Assembly: GCA_016098155.1 (NCBI GenBank) | Contig: JAAAJB010000483.1 | Location: 1-18,449 of the forward strand | Length of the DNA: 18,449 nucleotides | Origin: Actinomortierella ambigua | Taxonomy: Eukaryota; Mortierellomycota; Mortierellomycetes; Mortierellales; Mortierellaceae | Direction of reading: 5' to 3' | In this document: positions 1 through 9,727 of the stretch, piece after piece | Layout: each line of letters opens with the position of its first letter | Position numbering within the stretch: the stretch's first letter is position 1 | Made by a program: the position numbers and the translations under genes | The notes under the pieces: generated by a model | Databases searched by the model: none | Told to the model about the DNA's origin: nothing | What the model saw: the letters and a program-made list of their open reading frames with translations, nothing else

Positions 1-207
1 GAGCTTTCAAAGGGTCAAGTGCAGGTGTTTGTGCAGAAAAGGGAGGAGGGACACCCTGGGTGCGTGCATAGCTCGGATTCAGGGCCCCTTCTTTATTTCG
101 TAATATCGCGATGTGCGTCACGTTGGCGCACTTTTGTGGCGAGGCTAAGCCGGCCGAGAAACATTCACCCGCGCGACGTCCCAGGATCGCAGTCAATAAA
201 AAAAAAA

Positions 208-1090
208 ACGACCTATTCTTTTGATGTCGACTTCAAATATTTTGGCCTGCAAGGTACCTCCGCACTTCGAGCAATAGGGCCGGCGGAGGCTTTCAGTCTC
301 ACAAAGCCGTTGCAAATGGGGCACCTCTTTAAGGTGTAAAGTTCATTCACCCCAACAACCACGTATCCTAAGGCGCGTGCCTATACGCAGAACAGATTTA
401 CCGCCTTGAGCAGTTATGATAGCATCAACAGCTACGCTATCCAGTAATCGCGAGCACATCCGTTTTATTTTTCGGATGAAAATTCTTCAAAAGTTCCATA
501 CAACGAGAAGAGCCCTGATATTGACCGGGAAACGACCCAGCCCGATCCCAACAACGACTGGGTTGTCCTTGTCCTTCTCCTTTTTTTTTTATTCTCCCAC
601 CATGCGTAGAAGACCATCTGCCAAGTGACAGTACTCCTCTTGCCGCGCTCGGCGAGCATGCCACTTCTGCAGCTTGAAGAAAAATTTGTTCCCGTTGTAA
701 AACTGATCGAGCACTTCGTTGTTGTCCTCATTCTGATCCACATGCTTTGCAAAGCACCCATCAGCACCACGCAAGGTTGGCACTGTCGAATCCACAGCGC
801 TTGATCGACGGAATACTTGTCTCCACAGGACCGGGTGTGCTGGCAGTCTGCTGATGAATGGTGTTCACTGGCGCAATGCTGGTGGACTCATGCACGCCTT
901 CCTGAACTGCTGATTGATTCAAGGGCCTCCCCTTCTGGGCCTCCATCCATGACAGGTGCTTGAGCGTGGGCTGCAAAACGGCCTTTTATGTACCGAACAG
1001 TTCAATGTGTCTCATGCCACGTCTTTCTTCCCGTTCGTCTTCTTCTTCTTCTTCTTCTTCTTCTTCTTCTTCTTGGAGCCTCTGCTGCCT
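208..1090 (-). pseudogene. Decayed TnpB/Fanzor-like RuvC nuclease (transposon relic)
   Basis: No single open frame covers this stretch, but minus-strand blocks in shifting frames line up in the order expected for eukaryotic TnpB-like (Fanzor-type) proteins. From N to C they are: a Lys/Arg tract encoded by the CTT repeat (1037-1074); RHIEL, an in-frame TAA at 986-988, then KAVLQPTLKH (956-1015); LPTLRGADG-like residues near 770; LDQFYNGN and LQKWHARRARQEEY (about 628-711); GLLRMVG (about 595-615); VVVGIGLGRF (529-558); SGLFSLYGTFEEF (about 480-518); LGYVVVGVNELYTLKRCPIC (about 312-371); and YCSKCG (about 261-276). The E..T.K.CP.C block with a second CxxC matches the RuvC-II glutamate plus zinc-ribbon signature of TnpB. 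At least four frame changes and one stop show it is dead. A possible HRD block lies at about 101-116, but its spacing is too long. The match to a repeated fungal family is from memory, so the family name is less sure than the decay. Confidence 0.55.
1037..1074. repeat. (TCT)n microsatellite
   Basis: About twelve copies of the trinucleotide TCT/CTT on the + strand. Read on the minus strand in the nuclease-relic frame it encodes a Lys or Arg run, which probably began as that protein's natural basic tract and then expanded by slippage. Confidence 0.9.
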
Positions 1091-1211
1091 CGCTGAAGGA
1101 CCCGGCGAGACCTCCTCTTGTTGCGGCGACCGTCGCTCTTGCACCCGCGGTGGCGATTGCGGCTACGGGCCACCAATCCTGGGTTCCTTGTCGGAAGGAG
1201 GAAGTGAAAGA

Positions 1212-1233
1212 GGAAGAAGAAGAAGAAGAAGAG
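1212..1233. repeat. (GAA)n microsatellite
   Basis: About seven copies of GAA/AGA on the + strand. It is the reverse complement of the TCT tract some 140 bases to the left, so the two tracts could pair as an imperfect stem. Confidence 0.85.
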
Positions 1234-1299
1234 GGAACCAAGTGCAAAGGAAGGCAGCTCATACGTTGTGGAGCACGACGAGGTATGGTGAGGTAGGCG

Positions 1300-2583
1300 C
1301 AGTTTGTCGGGTGCAAACAGCGACGATAGGTCCTGAATGTATTCCTCGGAAGGATTGGCCACACGGCCTTTTTAATTGTCTATCAGTCTCTGTTCCTGGG
1401 TTGCAAAAACGGCTCATACGCAATCCTGGTAGGAGAGGCCGAGTATTTGAGATGCGCAAAGATTATAGCCACACAAATGGCCCTTTTTTTAGGGGGAATG
1501 GGGTGACAGCAGCTTCCCCATCTTCTTTGCTGTACAGCATACGGACAACACCCTCACAAGCTTGCCTCTCTACCCACCTTCTGGTTGGTGGTCTACCTGT
1601 GGCACCCTTGGGCTTCAAAGGAAGACATGCCGGTTGCAAACCAGGCATATGGCCTTCATCCGTGGCCATTTGTTTCCATCTCTATCCAGCTCTTTCTTTC
1701 TCGCACTTTTACACCCCTACCCCCGTTCGGTTTTGAGTAGACTTTCCCCTTCAAAGATCTGGTATCCATATCTTGGATGACAAGCCGGACAGGGCCATTC
1801 AACTTCCCATATCCTCCATCGACAAGATTCATTTTTATAGCAAAGTCTGCCCCTTCTTCTCTCTGTGCTCGCACATCCACCAATGGTATGCAGCTACTCC
1901 ATCTCGGCTAGCTACCAATTCTTTAAATTACCTCGTTTGCTCGCCCCTTAGCGCTTTGCACTCCTGCGCGCACCTCCTGCCTATCGTCATTCTTCAGTTG
2001 TCTTCTCTGCTTTTTTGTACGTCTTGATTGCTTCCATAGCGGGCTAAGCCAGCCTTCGCCAGACCAGCAAACCACGCCCCAATCCGTCCGCCCGACGTCC
2101 CCCTCCCCCCTTCTCCTTGGCATCTCCTGGTGCCTCCTGGCAAGATGCCTCATGCGGTAGCCGTGGTAGCAATAGTGGTTCGGAAGAAGGGAGCAGGCAA
2201 GGTGGTGGGATAGGGAGTGCCTGATGCCTGAGAAAGAGCCTCCGCACGTGGAAGCCTCTCATTTCCGCAGGCTGGCAGGAGCCAGCAACAACAGACCAGA
2301 GTGGCGCAAGAGACCATAGCGCTCTGAATGATGTGTGTGGTTTGCAAAGGGAGGCACACAGAGAAACAAAAGTGTCCCCTCTCTCTCTCCCTTTCTCTTT
2401 TTTCCTCTCCCCACTTCTGGATAATCGCCTCCGTGTCTCCTTTCCTTGTACTTCACCCCGCTTCTCTTTGCTAGTCATACTTCTGCCAAAACATCATTCC
2501 AATCACTCCCTTCTTCTCATCGTGAACCATTCACACCGCGCACCCCAGCGCTCTCCCTCCCCTCTCTCTCTCCATTGCTCCAC
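1300..2583. other. Intergenic stretch upstream of the ASE1-like gene
   Basis: No convincing gene is seen here. Open frames exist on both strands but are low in complexity or lack family resemblance. A minus-strand open frame at 1656-1883 reads fairly naturally (for example LVIQDMDTRSLKGKVYSKP) and could be the upstream part of the nuclease relic, but nothing recognisable supports this. The last 250 bases before the ASE1 start are strongly pyrimidine-rich on the + strand, including CT runs at about 2375-2410 and 2555-2575, which fits a fungal promoter and 5' leader. Confidence 0.5.
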
Positions 2584-5363
2584 ATGTCGAGCATTCATGG
2601 AATGGATTGGTGCGAGCTAGACAATTTCAACAACACTCTCACCGAACAGCCAACCTTTTGGAATGACCATGGCTCGCCGAAGTGGCGCTCCCATGCCAGA
2701 AACGAAAGCTTCAGTGATAGTGGGGGGTTCCACCTCAGGCACAATAGTGGTCAAGGGACGCATAGTGACACAGTACCCACATCACCCCATACACAGCTGG
2801 ACATGGATACCGACGCTGAGACAGAAGTCGACCTTGCTGACGACACCGTCTGGGTAAGCAAACGTCTATAAACGCTGCGGACAGGCCAATGAAACGTTGC
2901 TGATTGGGAAGCCTCTTTTTCCCCTCCCCTATTCCCAGCGACGACTGGGAAGTGTTTGAGCCTAATAACACCTAAAACGTTTTGTCCGTTGTTTTTTTTT
3001 TTATTTCACAGCATGTCCTCCAAGGGCTCGACAAAGTATTGGTTGAGACGACGAAACAAAATCATGGACTCCTCTCTGCCGAGATTGAGGATCTAATGGA
3101 GCACATCGAACGCAGCTGTGGCGACCTGGGTATAGACCCGTCCACGTTGTCTCCCTGGCTGGGATTGCCAATGATGGCCCCAATCACATTGGTCACGTCA
3201 AAGGCTCTCCATACCATTCTAGATGAGCTGCTTCAGGTATTCTACCGCCCAACCGTTAGATCTACTGCTGCTCTGAGCTTTGCCTACCCCTGCGTCGCCC
3301 TGAGGATCACTAAACCCACTTTTTCTCTGTCTCTCTTCTCATTTTTACTGTTGTCCTCCTGTGCCCATGCATCCACAGAAAATCATCCGCAGAAATGCCT
3401 GGACCGAACGATGGGTGACAAGGATCATGATGATGGCAGATCAGATATGTGAACCGTGCGAGCCTTTCCTCCAGGTACTTGATCCATCACCATATTTGGT
3501 TTCGCGCGGCGACAATAATTCCTTTGCTAATCTTGGTTGCTGCATCTCAACGAACAAAAAAAAAAATACTCTAGACATCCTTTCCATCTGCATCACGAGC
3601 ACGATTAGCACAAGTAAGTCGAGAGCTCTGAGAGCCTTCAGAAAATCCTTAGAAAAGTCTTGGAAAGCCAGAGATAGAACTAACATGCATGCAATCTTAT
3701 ACATTATGTGATAAATAGCTTGAACGAACATACCAGCTTATTGAGAAGGAGTGGGTACGTCTCTAGTTGAAATGACATCCTCCCATGCTAATTCATTCCA
3801 TTGCTTTGGCTCAAGCTAATACAACCCAACCCAACCCAACCCCCACACGCACTCTCACGCTTGATGATTTAGATGACTCGAGTGCAAGAATTTGATATGA
3901 CTGTCGGGAAACTGCGTGCACGCTGGGATCATTGTGCGTATCTTCCAGCAGACGATTACGATAATGCTCTTAGTCGGCTGTTTGGTCAGGCAGAGCAAGG
4001 ATGGAGCATGGTGGCAGCTTCTCGGGGCAATCTTTTTCGCCTTGAACCTCCCCTCTGCCTAGCTCGCCACTGCTTGGCTCACATCCGTACCAAGCTCGAA
4101 AGTCTGGACCAAGTGTTCCTACAGCGACAATCACGTGTGCGAGCGATGGAACCTGTAGTACGAGCTCTTTACAAGGAGCTGAAAATACCCATGGAACATC
4201 GCATCCTGTTTGGCCAGCTGGCTACCGTTAGATATGCGGCAGAGGTATTTACTTCTAAAGTTCCATCAGACCTGTGACGCTTCACATTTGGATTCATCGA
4301 CTCTGACCACCTCAGGGAGGTTTTTTTTTGCTCGATATGTAGCTTGGGCGCACTATCAAGTCCTTACAGGCGGAGCTGGAGGCACGAACGCTTTACCGTC
4401 AGAGCTCTACATGGGACGAGTTGATGGCTGAATGGGACCGAGGTCTTGTACCAGAGGACGAGCGTACTGCCTTCCGCAATCTGATCGAAAATACAGGAAT
4501 GCCGTATGTAGAGCGACTACAGCGGATTCACGATGAGGCAGAGGCTTGTCGTCGGCGTTACTCGAGGTGTGAGAAGGTGCTTAAGCTCTTGATGAATCGG
4601 AAGGGTCATATCGAGGTAAGCAATCCTGAACCGATGATGGGAACGAATGAACGTATAAGCGGCGTAAAATCTCACACAGCTGCCTTTTGTTTCCTTTTTG
4701 CTATCTAGAAAATGATTGCATTTGAACACACTGCCAGTGACCCCAAGCGTCTTTTCCAGTCGTCGTTTCAGCTGGTAGAGGAAGAAAAGTTCCGACGTAG
4801 AGCTTTCCCAACACTGCTTAAGCTAGAAGAGGCTCTTGTTGATGCTGTCAGCAAATATGAACGAGGTAAACATTTCCGACTTTGTGTCTATAGACTAGTA
4901 TTGATGTCAGGGCGAATCCCTTCAAGTCGCTCAGTATGATAACGTTTCCTTTCTTTCCTTTCCTTTCTTTTCTTTTCTCTTGATAGAAAACGACGAGCCG
5001 TTTATGTTTGACGGCCAACCGTACATGCAGACACTCCAGAGCGAGATTGCCAATCGGCATGTGAACCACACGGTGTTTGCCAAGTTCACACCGGAAATTG
5101 TCGCGCCCACGCGCACCCAGACTCTGCACCTCCTCTCTAGCGGTGGCACTACAACGACGGCTGCTGCGACCGTGTCGCCTCCTTCAAGCCCACCCCGGGC
5201 GTCCAGCAAATCCTCCACCGAGCGAGTCGCCGTCAGCACCCAAGCACTGCAACAGCAGCAACAGGCACGCTCTAGCCACAGCTTCTTGCGCGCCAATACC
5301 CTTCCTAGCCAGCAGACAAACTCTCCTGGATCTCGTACATATAACAGAGTGTTGCACTCTTGA
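2584..5363 (+). CDS. ASE1: MAP65/ASE1/PRC1-family microtubule-bundling protein
   Basis: Crosslinks antiparallel microtubules at the spindle midzone during anaphase and cytokinesis. Nine exons join in frame: 2584-2853, 3012-3236, 3379-3474, 3575-3613, 3737-3754, 3873-4244, 4343-4615, 4709-4865 and 4987-5363, giving 608 residues, a normal length for the family. After a polar N-terminus (1-90) come long helical coiled-coil segments (about 91-480). The family core is clear near residues 340-500: TWDEL...ER..F, then FE...DP.RLF, an EEKFRRR..PTLLKLEEAL helix and the closing PFMFDGQPY motif. The tail (about 520-608) is Ser/Thr/Pro-rich with a QQQQQ run and SPP sites that could be CDK targets. The start is the first in-frame ATG; the frame stays open upstream but only into a pyrimidine-rich leader. 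Exons 4 and 5 are only 39 and 18 nt. It converges on the F-box gene, 161 bp away. Confidence 0.88.
3823..3844 (+). repeat. (AACCC)4 short tandem repeat in an ASE1 intron
   Basis: Four copies of the pentamer AACCC lie in the intron before exon 6 (3755-3872). It is too short and too internal to be telomeric, and no function is apparent. Confidence 0.8.
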
Positions 5364-5524
5364 AAAAAGCAACTCAGTATATCTTTAATGTATAATCTCT
5401 TTTTGTTCTTGTCCACTGGATTGCCGCGGGAATTTGGTTGGGTTGATGCACGAATGGTATGATGAAAAGGAAGGGTCTATACATTCCAAAAAAAAAAGGG
5501 TGGTATCCTCGCTGTTCACTGCAC

Positions 5525-6802
5525 TTATGCATTCCGGGCAACGTCCACTCGGACCAAACGATCACCATCCCAGCCATGCTTCTCGAGATCTCGTCTTGTC
5601 TCGAGTGGGTCATCGATCGTCTGTTCCAGGAAGAAGTTGAAGAAGCCATCGAGCGTGAGATAACCTTTAGCGTTCTGACCAAACTGGACGCCCATCTGGG
5701 TCAGGAACGCTGCTGGTGGGCGCTGGCCGTTTGTTTTGAAGACAAATTCTGACAGCTCCTTGTTAGACAGAGCACCATCCTTATCGTTGTCGAATGTGTT
5801 GAAGATGGAGGTCAACGCTGCTTTGAGAGGCGCCGACAGAGATTTGCTCGAGTCCAGGAGTGGTGCACCATCTGTCATTGTTGAGCCATAGCCGTCGAGA
5901 AGGCTCTGAACCTCATTCATGAGTTCTAAGAAGAGTGGATAGTAAAAAACAAGTCGATTTGATACCATTTCAACGTTAGGATGCCTGTCCCAGTCTGCGG
6001 TATGAGGTGGCGACATTCCCAAGAAAATTGCGAGATCGCACAATACCTCCAATAGGCTCATATGTCGGGTCTACCATGGATCCAATCTCAAGCAATGACA
6101 AGGCGTCCTCCAGAGCATTCAAGACATAGAGTGTAAATCCAAGCAGGTGATAGCATCCCGCATGCCCAGGGAAGACGTCTATCAGAAGAAACGAGTTATC
6201 CGAGCAGGTGCGTTAGAGAGAGAGAGACTACATGGCTTGCGTAAGGTAGGATTACGAAACAACCCATGCCTTGGTGCTTTGACATACCTAAAATGCCAAC
6301 CATGAGGCGGGAAGCTTCGTTCAGAGAGCTAATCTCGCCATCAGCTTGAAAGCCTCGCAAAAGCTCCTGTGCGCGGTCGTAGTCCTTCTCTGACTTTTCA
6401 ATTTGTGAATCCGAGTCCTTGTTGAGCTCGGCTAGTGTCAAGTGGCGCTCCCTGTAATACTCTTTCCAGTTTGAGGGTTCAGGTTGGTTTTGGTCGCCCA
6501 GGTCAATGCCCGCCGACTCAAGGATAGATGTGATGGTGAACCTGTCGCCAAAGTCATCGATGGCTTTGCTAAAATAAGAGAAAAGAAAAGGGGACAGGTG
6601 AGTAGGTAGGGCGCAAAAATGTGAGCTTAATTTTTTTTTTCGGTGCGATTTCATACTGCTCCCAAATCTCTTGTCGGTCGATGGTCTGCTGGAGATGCTT
6701 GCATGTAGCTGCAAGATGAAGCAAGTCCCTCGGCTCGAGATACGAGACGAGTATCTCCAGCACGTCGTCAGTCAGTTTCTCAAAAGGTGTGGTGTCTGGC
6801 AT
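5525..6802 (-). CDS. F-box protein with C-terminal EF-hand and Miro-like segment
   Basis: Probable substrate receptor of an SCF ubiquitin ligase that may respond to calcium. Exons on the minus strand are 6802-6657, 6568-6288, 6178-6047 and 5994-5525; they join in frame to 342 residues. An F-box lies at about 6-48 (FEKLTDDVLEILVSYLEPRD, then LAATCKHL and EIWEH). The middle has a WKEYYRERH segment typical after fungal F-boxes. A canonical EF-hand loop sits at 255-266 (DNDKDGALSNKE: acidic positions 1, 3, 5, Gly 6, Glu 12). The end, LTLDGFFNFFLEQ followed by ETRRDLEKHGWD, resembles the EF-hand-associated region of Miro GTPases, but no GTPase domain is present. Intron 3 is only 52 nt. The gene shares a 161-bp head-to-head promoter region with TRM61. 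Domain calls are by motif; the substrate is unknown. Confidence 0.8.
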
Positions 6803-6963
6803 GATGTCTATAATGAAGATGTCGAAAATAGAGGACCACTGAGCTGAATGAAAGGAGAAGATAAAAAACAAGTGCTCGTTCGGTGGCTTTTTGTTCAGGA
6901 TTCAACAACACCAAGCATTGATTGCACTCAGTTTTTGCATTCACCCCCACAGCATCCTCACCA
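6803..6963. promoter_or_regulatory. Bidirectional promoter region between F-box gene and TRM61
   Basis: These 161 bases separate the divergent start codons of the F-box gene (minus) and TRM61 (plus), so both core promoters and leaders must fit here. No clear TATA box or palindromic operator was seen; the call rests on gene orientation. Confidence 0.55.
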
Positions 6964-8252
6964 ATGTCGTTGGTTAAGCAGAGCTTCGCTACCTATAAGG
7001 AGAGCAACACCATCGAATATGGCGACTGGGTCATTATGTATCTGGTAATGGCTCTCTTGACCTATTGCATATTATCCACCTCTATCAGCACTGATCACCC
7101 TACTAATCACCTCTCCTATTTCTGACACTCGCGTGGATCTAGAGCCGCGATACTATGCAGCTGGTACAAGTTAAGGAAGGTGGAAGCTACGTGTGCAAGT
7201 TTGGCAAGTACAAGCACGCGGACATGGTGGGCTTGGAGTACGGTACCAAGATGGCATCGTACACTGGTCGTGGATTCCTGTACCTCTTGTACCCTACACC
7301 GGAGCTGTGGACGCAGGTGCTGCCTCACCGCACACAGATTCTCTACGTTGCCGACATCTCGTTCGTCATGGCCTACCTCAACCTCAAGCCAGGAATGAAG
7401 ATGATCGAGTCTGGCACAGGATCAGGCTCGTTTTCGCATTCGATCGTCCGTACACTGGCCCCCACTGGCCATCTTTACACATTCGAATACCATCAAGAGC
7501 GAGTCACCGCCGCCCAAAAGGAGTTTGAGGAGCATGGATTGTCGCACTTGGTCACACTTCAATGCCAGGATGTTTGCAGAGACGGATTTGGCCTCGAGAA
7601 CGAGGTTGATGCCGTCTTTTTGGATCTGCCAGCACCATGGGACGCTGTCGCTTCAGCGAAGAAGGCTTTCCGTCAGGATTCCATTGGAAAGATTTGCACA
7701 TTCAGTCCGTGCATCGAGCAGATCTCGCGGACAGTGACCGCACTCGGCGAGCACGGCTTTGTTGACATTCAGATGTACGAATGCCTGATCCGCTACAACG
7801 AGCTCCGCCTGATCCCCATGTGGACCATCGACGAAGCCATTGAAAAGCAGCGAAGCATTGAACGGAAACGCCGGAGACCCCACCATACCCGTACAGAGAG
7901 CGATACGCCTGCTAGCTCGGATGGTGAGAGGGGTGCCAAGCATGCCAGGACGGAAGGTGATGCTGAGAGCCAGTCGTCTTCCATGGCTGGCACTCCAGCA
8001 GCAAGCACCCCAGGATCGGAGGTCAGTGACCAGCAACAACAGCAAAATCCACAGGACGAGGAATCCAGAAAGGGAGATACGCCAGCGGTGGAAGGCGGAT
8101 CAGCAGAAGGAACCTGGCGCCAAGTGCCAAAGAATGTCCTTGTCTCTCGTTTGCCTGATCTGCAACGTGGACATACGTCCTATCTTCTGTTTGCCACCTT
8201 CACCCCCACCCACCAACAGCCAAGTTTGTCCGAGAAGACAGCGACATCATAG
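6964..8252 (+). CDS. TRM61: tRNA (adenine(58)-N1)-methyltransferase catalytic subunit
   Basis: Methylates A58 in the T-loop of tRNAs, including initiator tRNA, as the AdoMet-binding subunit of the nuclear Trm6-Trm61 complex. Two exons, 6964-7044 and 7143-8252, join in phase 0 to 396 residues. The N-terminus (ATYKESNTIEYGDWVIMYL) matches the family's small beta domain. The Rossmann motif I is ESGTGSGSF at about 116-124, the acidic motif II is in YTFEYHQER, and the diagnostic FLDLPAPW lies at about 186-193. Between about 265 and 350 there is a low-complexity insert with a basic ERKRRRP stretch (possible nuclear signal), Ser/Thr and QQQQQ; the closing GHTSYLLFA strand then completes the fold. 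The partner TRM6 is not in the window. It ends 99 bp from the convergent MMADHC-like gene. Confidence 0.93.
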
Positions 8253-8351
8253 ATTGTCACAATACACAACCATTCCCATTTTTTTCAACTTCATATATAT
8301 TAGGTGACATTATTGTACAACATAGAGAGGGAATAGAGAGGGAGGGAGGGT

Positions 8352-9326
8352 TCAGAAATAACCTTGGTTATCACAAGGATTCTCCTGTTCAATTTCGTAG
8401 ACTGCGGAAAGGAATGCCTCCAGAGGAGCCGTTGTGAAGAAAGTTGCTGGATAGATCTTGCTGCCCCATTCAGGGTGCATCAGGATCTTGCAGCATCCCG
8501 CATTCTGGAAATCATACTTTAGGAGCACCTGGCATCCTTCAACATCTGGGTATACGTCTGGACCTCGCTCGCCATATGACTAAAAACGCAAAGAATTCGG
8601 TGTGCCCCTGTTAGCGTACCAGCCCCTAAATTCCATCCAAAATTCTCCTGATGCACTGACTGTAGATCTTACTGGAAACCCCGATGCAGGATCCGTCATA
8701 TCTGACCAATACCCTTGGCGCTCGAGCTTAGTATGGATGGCCTTGGACCACCGAATAAACTAAAGAGGCAACATTAAAATGACAGCTCGTCAGCACACCG
8801 TGAGGCTACATCTTTGCCTGTCTTCCTTCCTCCCAACGTTGCGCTTTTGTGAGAACGAGGATGAAGCTATCAAGAACGTGCATTCCATGTTTTTTTTTCT
8901 TACATCTTCAAGTCTGTCGTCCTTCTCTTTGGCGATTTCTGAGTTCCAGGCGACCATCTCGTGGAGGCACTTCTGAAAGGTCGGTACTACAAGGAGCCCT
9001 GTTAGGTCCACACCAGGAAAAACCCTTGAGAGATCCCTCGTCAGCCGCCGAGGGCAGATATGTGCTGAGTACTCGATAGTAGCCAGTGATGAGGTTGACA
9101 TGGTGGGGAGTGCGACACAGGATGCCGGGAGCGGCCGTCTAGCACTACTTGAGTGTCTATCAGTATTGCTGCCTGTCAGCTTACAGCTTGCGCTTGGCGA
9201 AGCAGTAGAGGCAGCAGAGGCCACTGCGGTTGAGGTAGCCATTGTTGCTTGTAGTAATTCAGTAGCCAATGCTACATGACGATGTCCGAGTACTGAGGTC
9301 ATTGGATGCGAAAACTGTGTTGCCAT
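8352..9326 (-). CDS. MMADHC-like (CblD) cobalamin trafficking protein
   Basis: In animals MMADHC routes processed vitamin B12 to cytosolic methionine synthase and mitochondrial methylmalonyl-CoA mutase. Minus-strand exons 9326-8904, 8759-8673 and 8579-8352 join in phase 0 to 245 residues. Residues 1-85 are Ser/Ala/Thr-rich with few acidic residues and could contain a mitochondrial presequence. The conserved core follows: a CPRRLTRDLSRVFPGVD block, a VPTFQK..HEMVAWNSEIA block, then GYWSDMTDPASGFP at the end of exon 2 (human GYWADFIDPSSG), and GCCKILMHPEWGSKIYPATFF in exon 3 (human [21 protein letters not shown]). Cysteines in GCC match the family. The start is the ATG at 9326; the frame stays open upstream, but that stretch is simple sequence. 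It implies B12 use by the organism. Confidence 0.87.
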
Positions 9327-9727
9327 TTGGAGAATCGAGGTAATGGGATGCACAAGAAGAAAAGAAAAGAAACGAAAGCAAGACAAGCACAAATTCCCAA
9401 TAGATAAGGAGGCATTGATGACTCGAAGATCAAGGGAGGAACTGATTGCCCCCTGATAGCGCCATTCTATATCATTTGAGCTCTTTCCCCTCTTTCCCTC
9501 GAGTCTTGTACATTTCTTCTCCGCTCCTCCGCTCCTCCTGCACTCTCCTCCCTCCCTCCACCCCAAGATAGCCTCAATGATGGGAGCCAGCCGCTGGAAG
9601 GGCTCGGGCCTCGGGGACTGGGGACTGGTTTTGCACGTGATACGACTTTTTTTTTTTCGATGTTTGTAAACGGAGAAAAAAAATGTGCTCTGCCAGAGAA
9701 ACACCTTCAACATAAACACTTGGCCAC
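9327..9727. promoter_or_regulatory. Divergent intergenic region between MMADHC-like gene and TRM11
   Basis: This 401-bp head-to-head spacer must carry promoters for both flanking genes. It contains pyrimidine-rich stretches (about 9485-9560) and a T run at about 9648-9657. No TATA box could be defended. An open frame continuing the MMADHC-like gene upstream crosses it but has no family similarity. Confidence 0.5.

Noticed and set aside
101..116. HRD codons as the RuvC-III aspartate of the nuclease relic
   Set aside because: The order is right, but it lies about 50 residues beyond the second CxxC, far more than usual for TnpB-type proteins, and a stop follows soon after.
960..1736. 258-codon open frame on the + strand
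   Set aside because: It begins with a Ser run made by the TCT microsatellite, continues as Gly/Arg-rich low-complexity sequence, and runs opposite the nuclease relic. There is no family resemblance.
2044..2478. 144-codon open frame on the minus strand
   Set aside because: It is the complement of the pyrimidine-rich leader of the ASE1 gene; the composition is biased and no motif is seen.
2982..3452. 156-codon + strand open frame inside the ASE1 gene
   Set aside because: Only 3012-3236 matches the spliced protein; the rest reads through intron sequence.
3823..3844. AACCC repeats as a telomere relic
   Set aside because: There are only four copies, inside an intron of a conserved gene, so this is a chance short tandem repeat.
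9327..9719. N-terminal extension of the MMADHC-like protein to 9719
   Set aside because: The frame stays open, but the sequence is Lys/Arg/Ser-rich simple DNA and the ATG at 9326 gives a plausible full-length protein.
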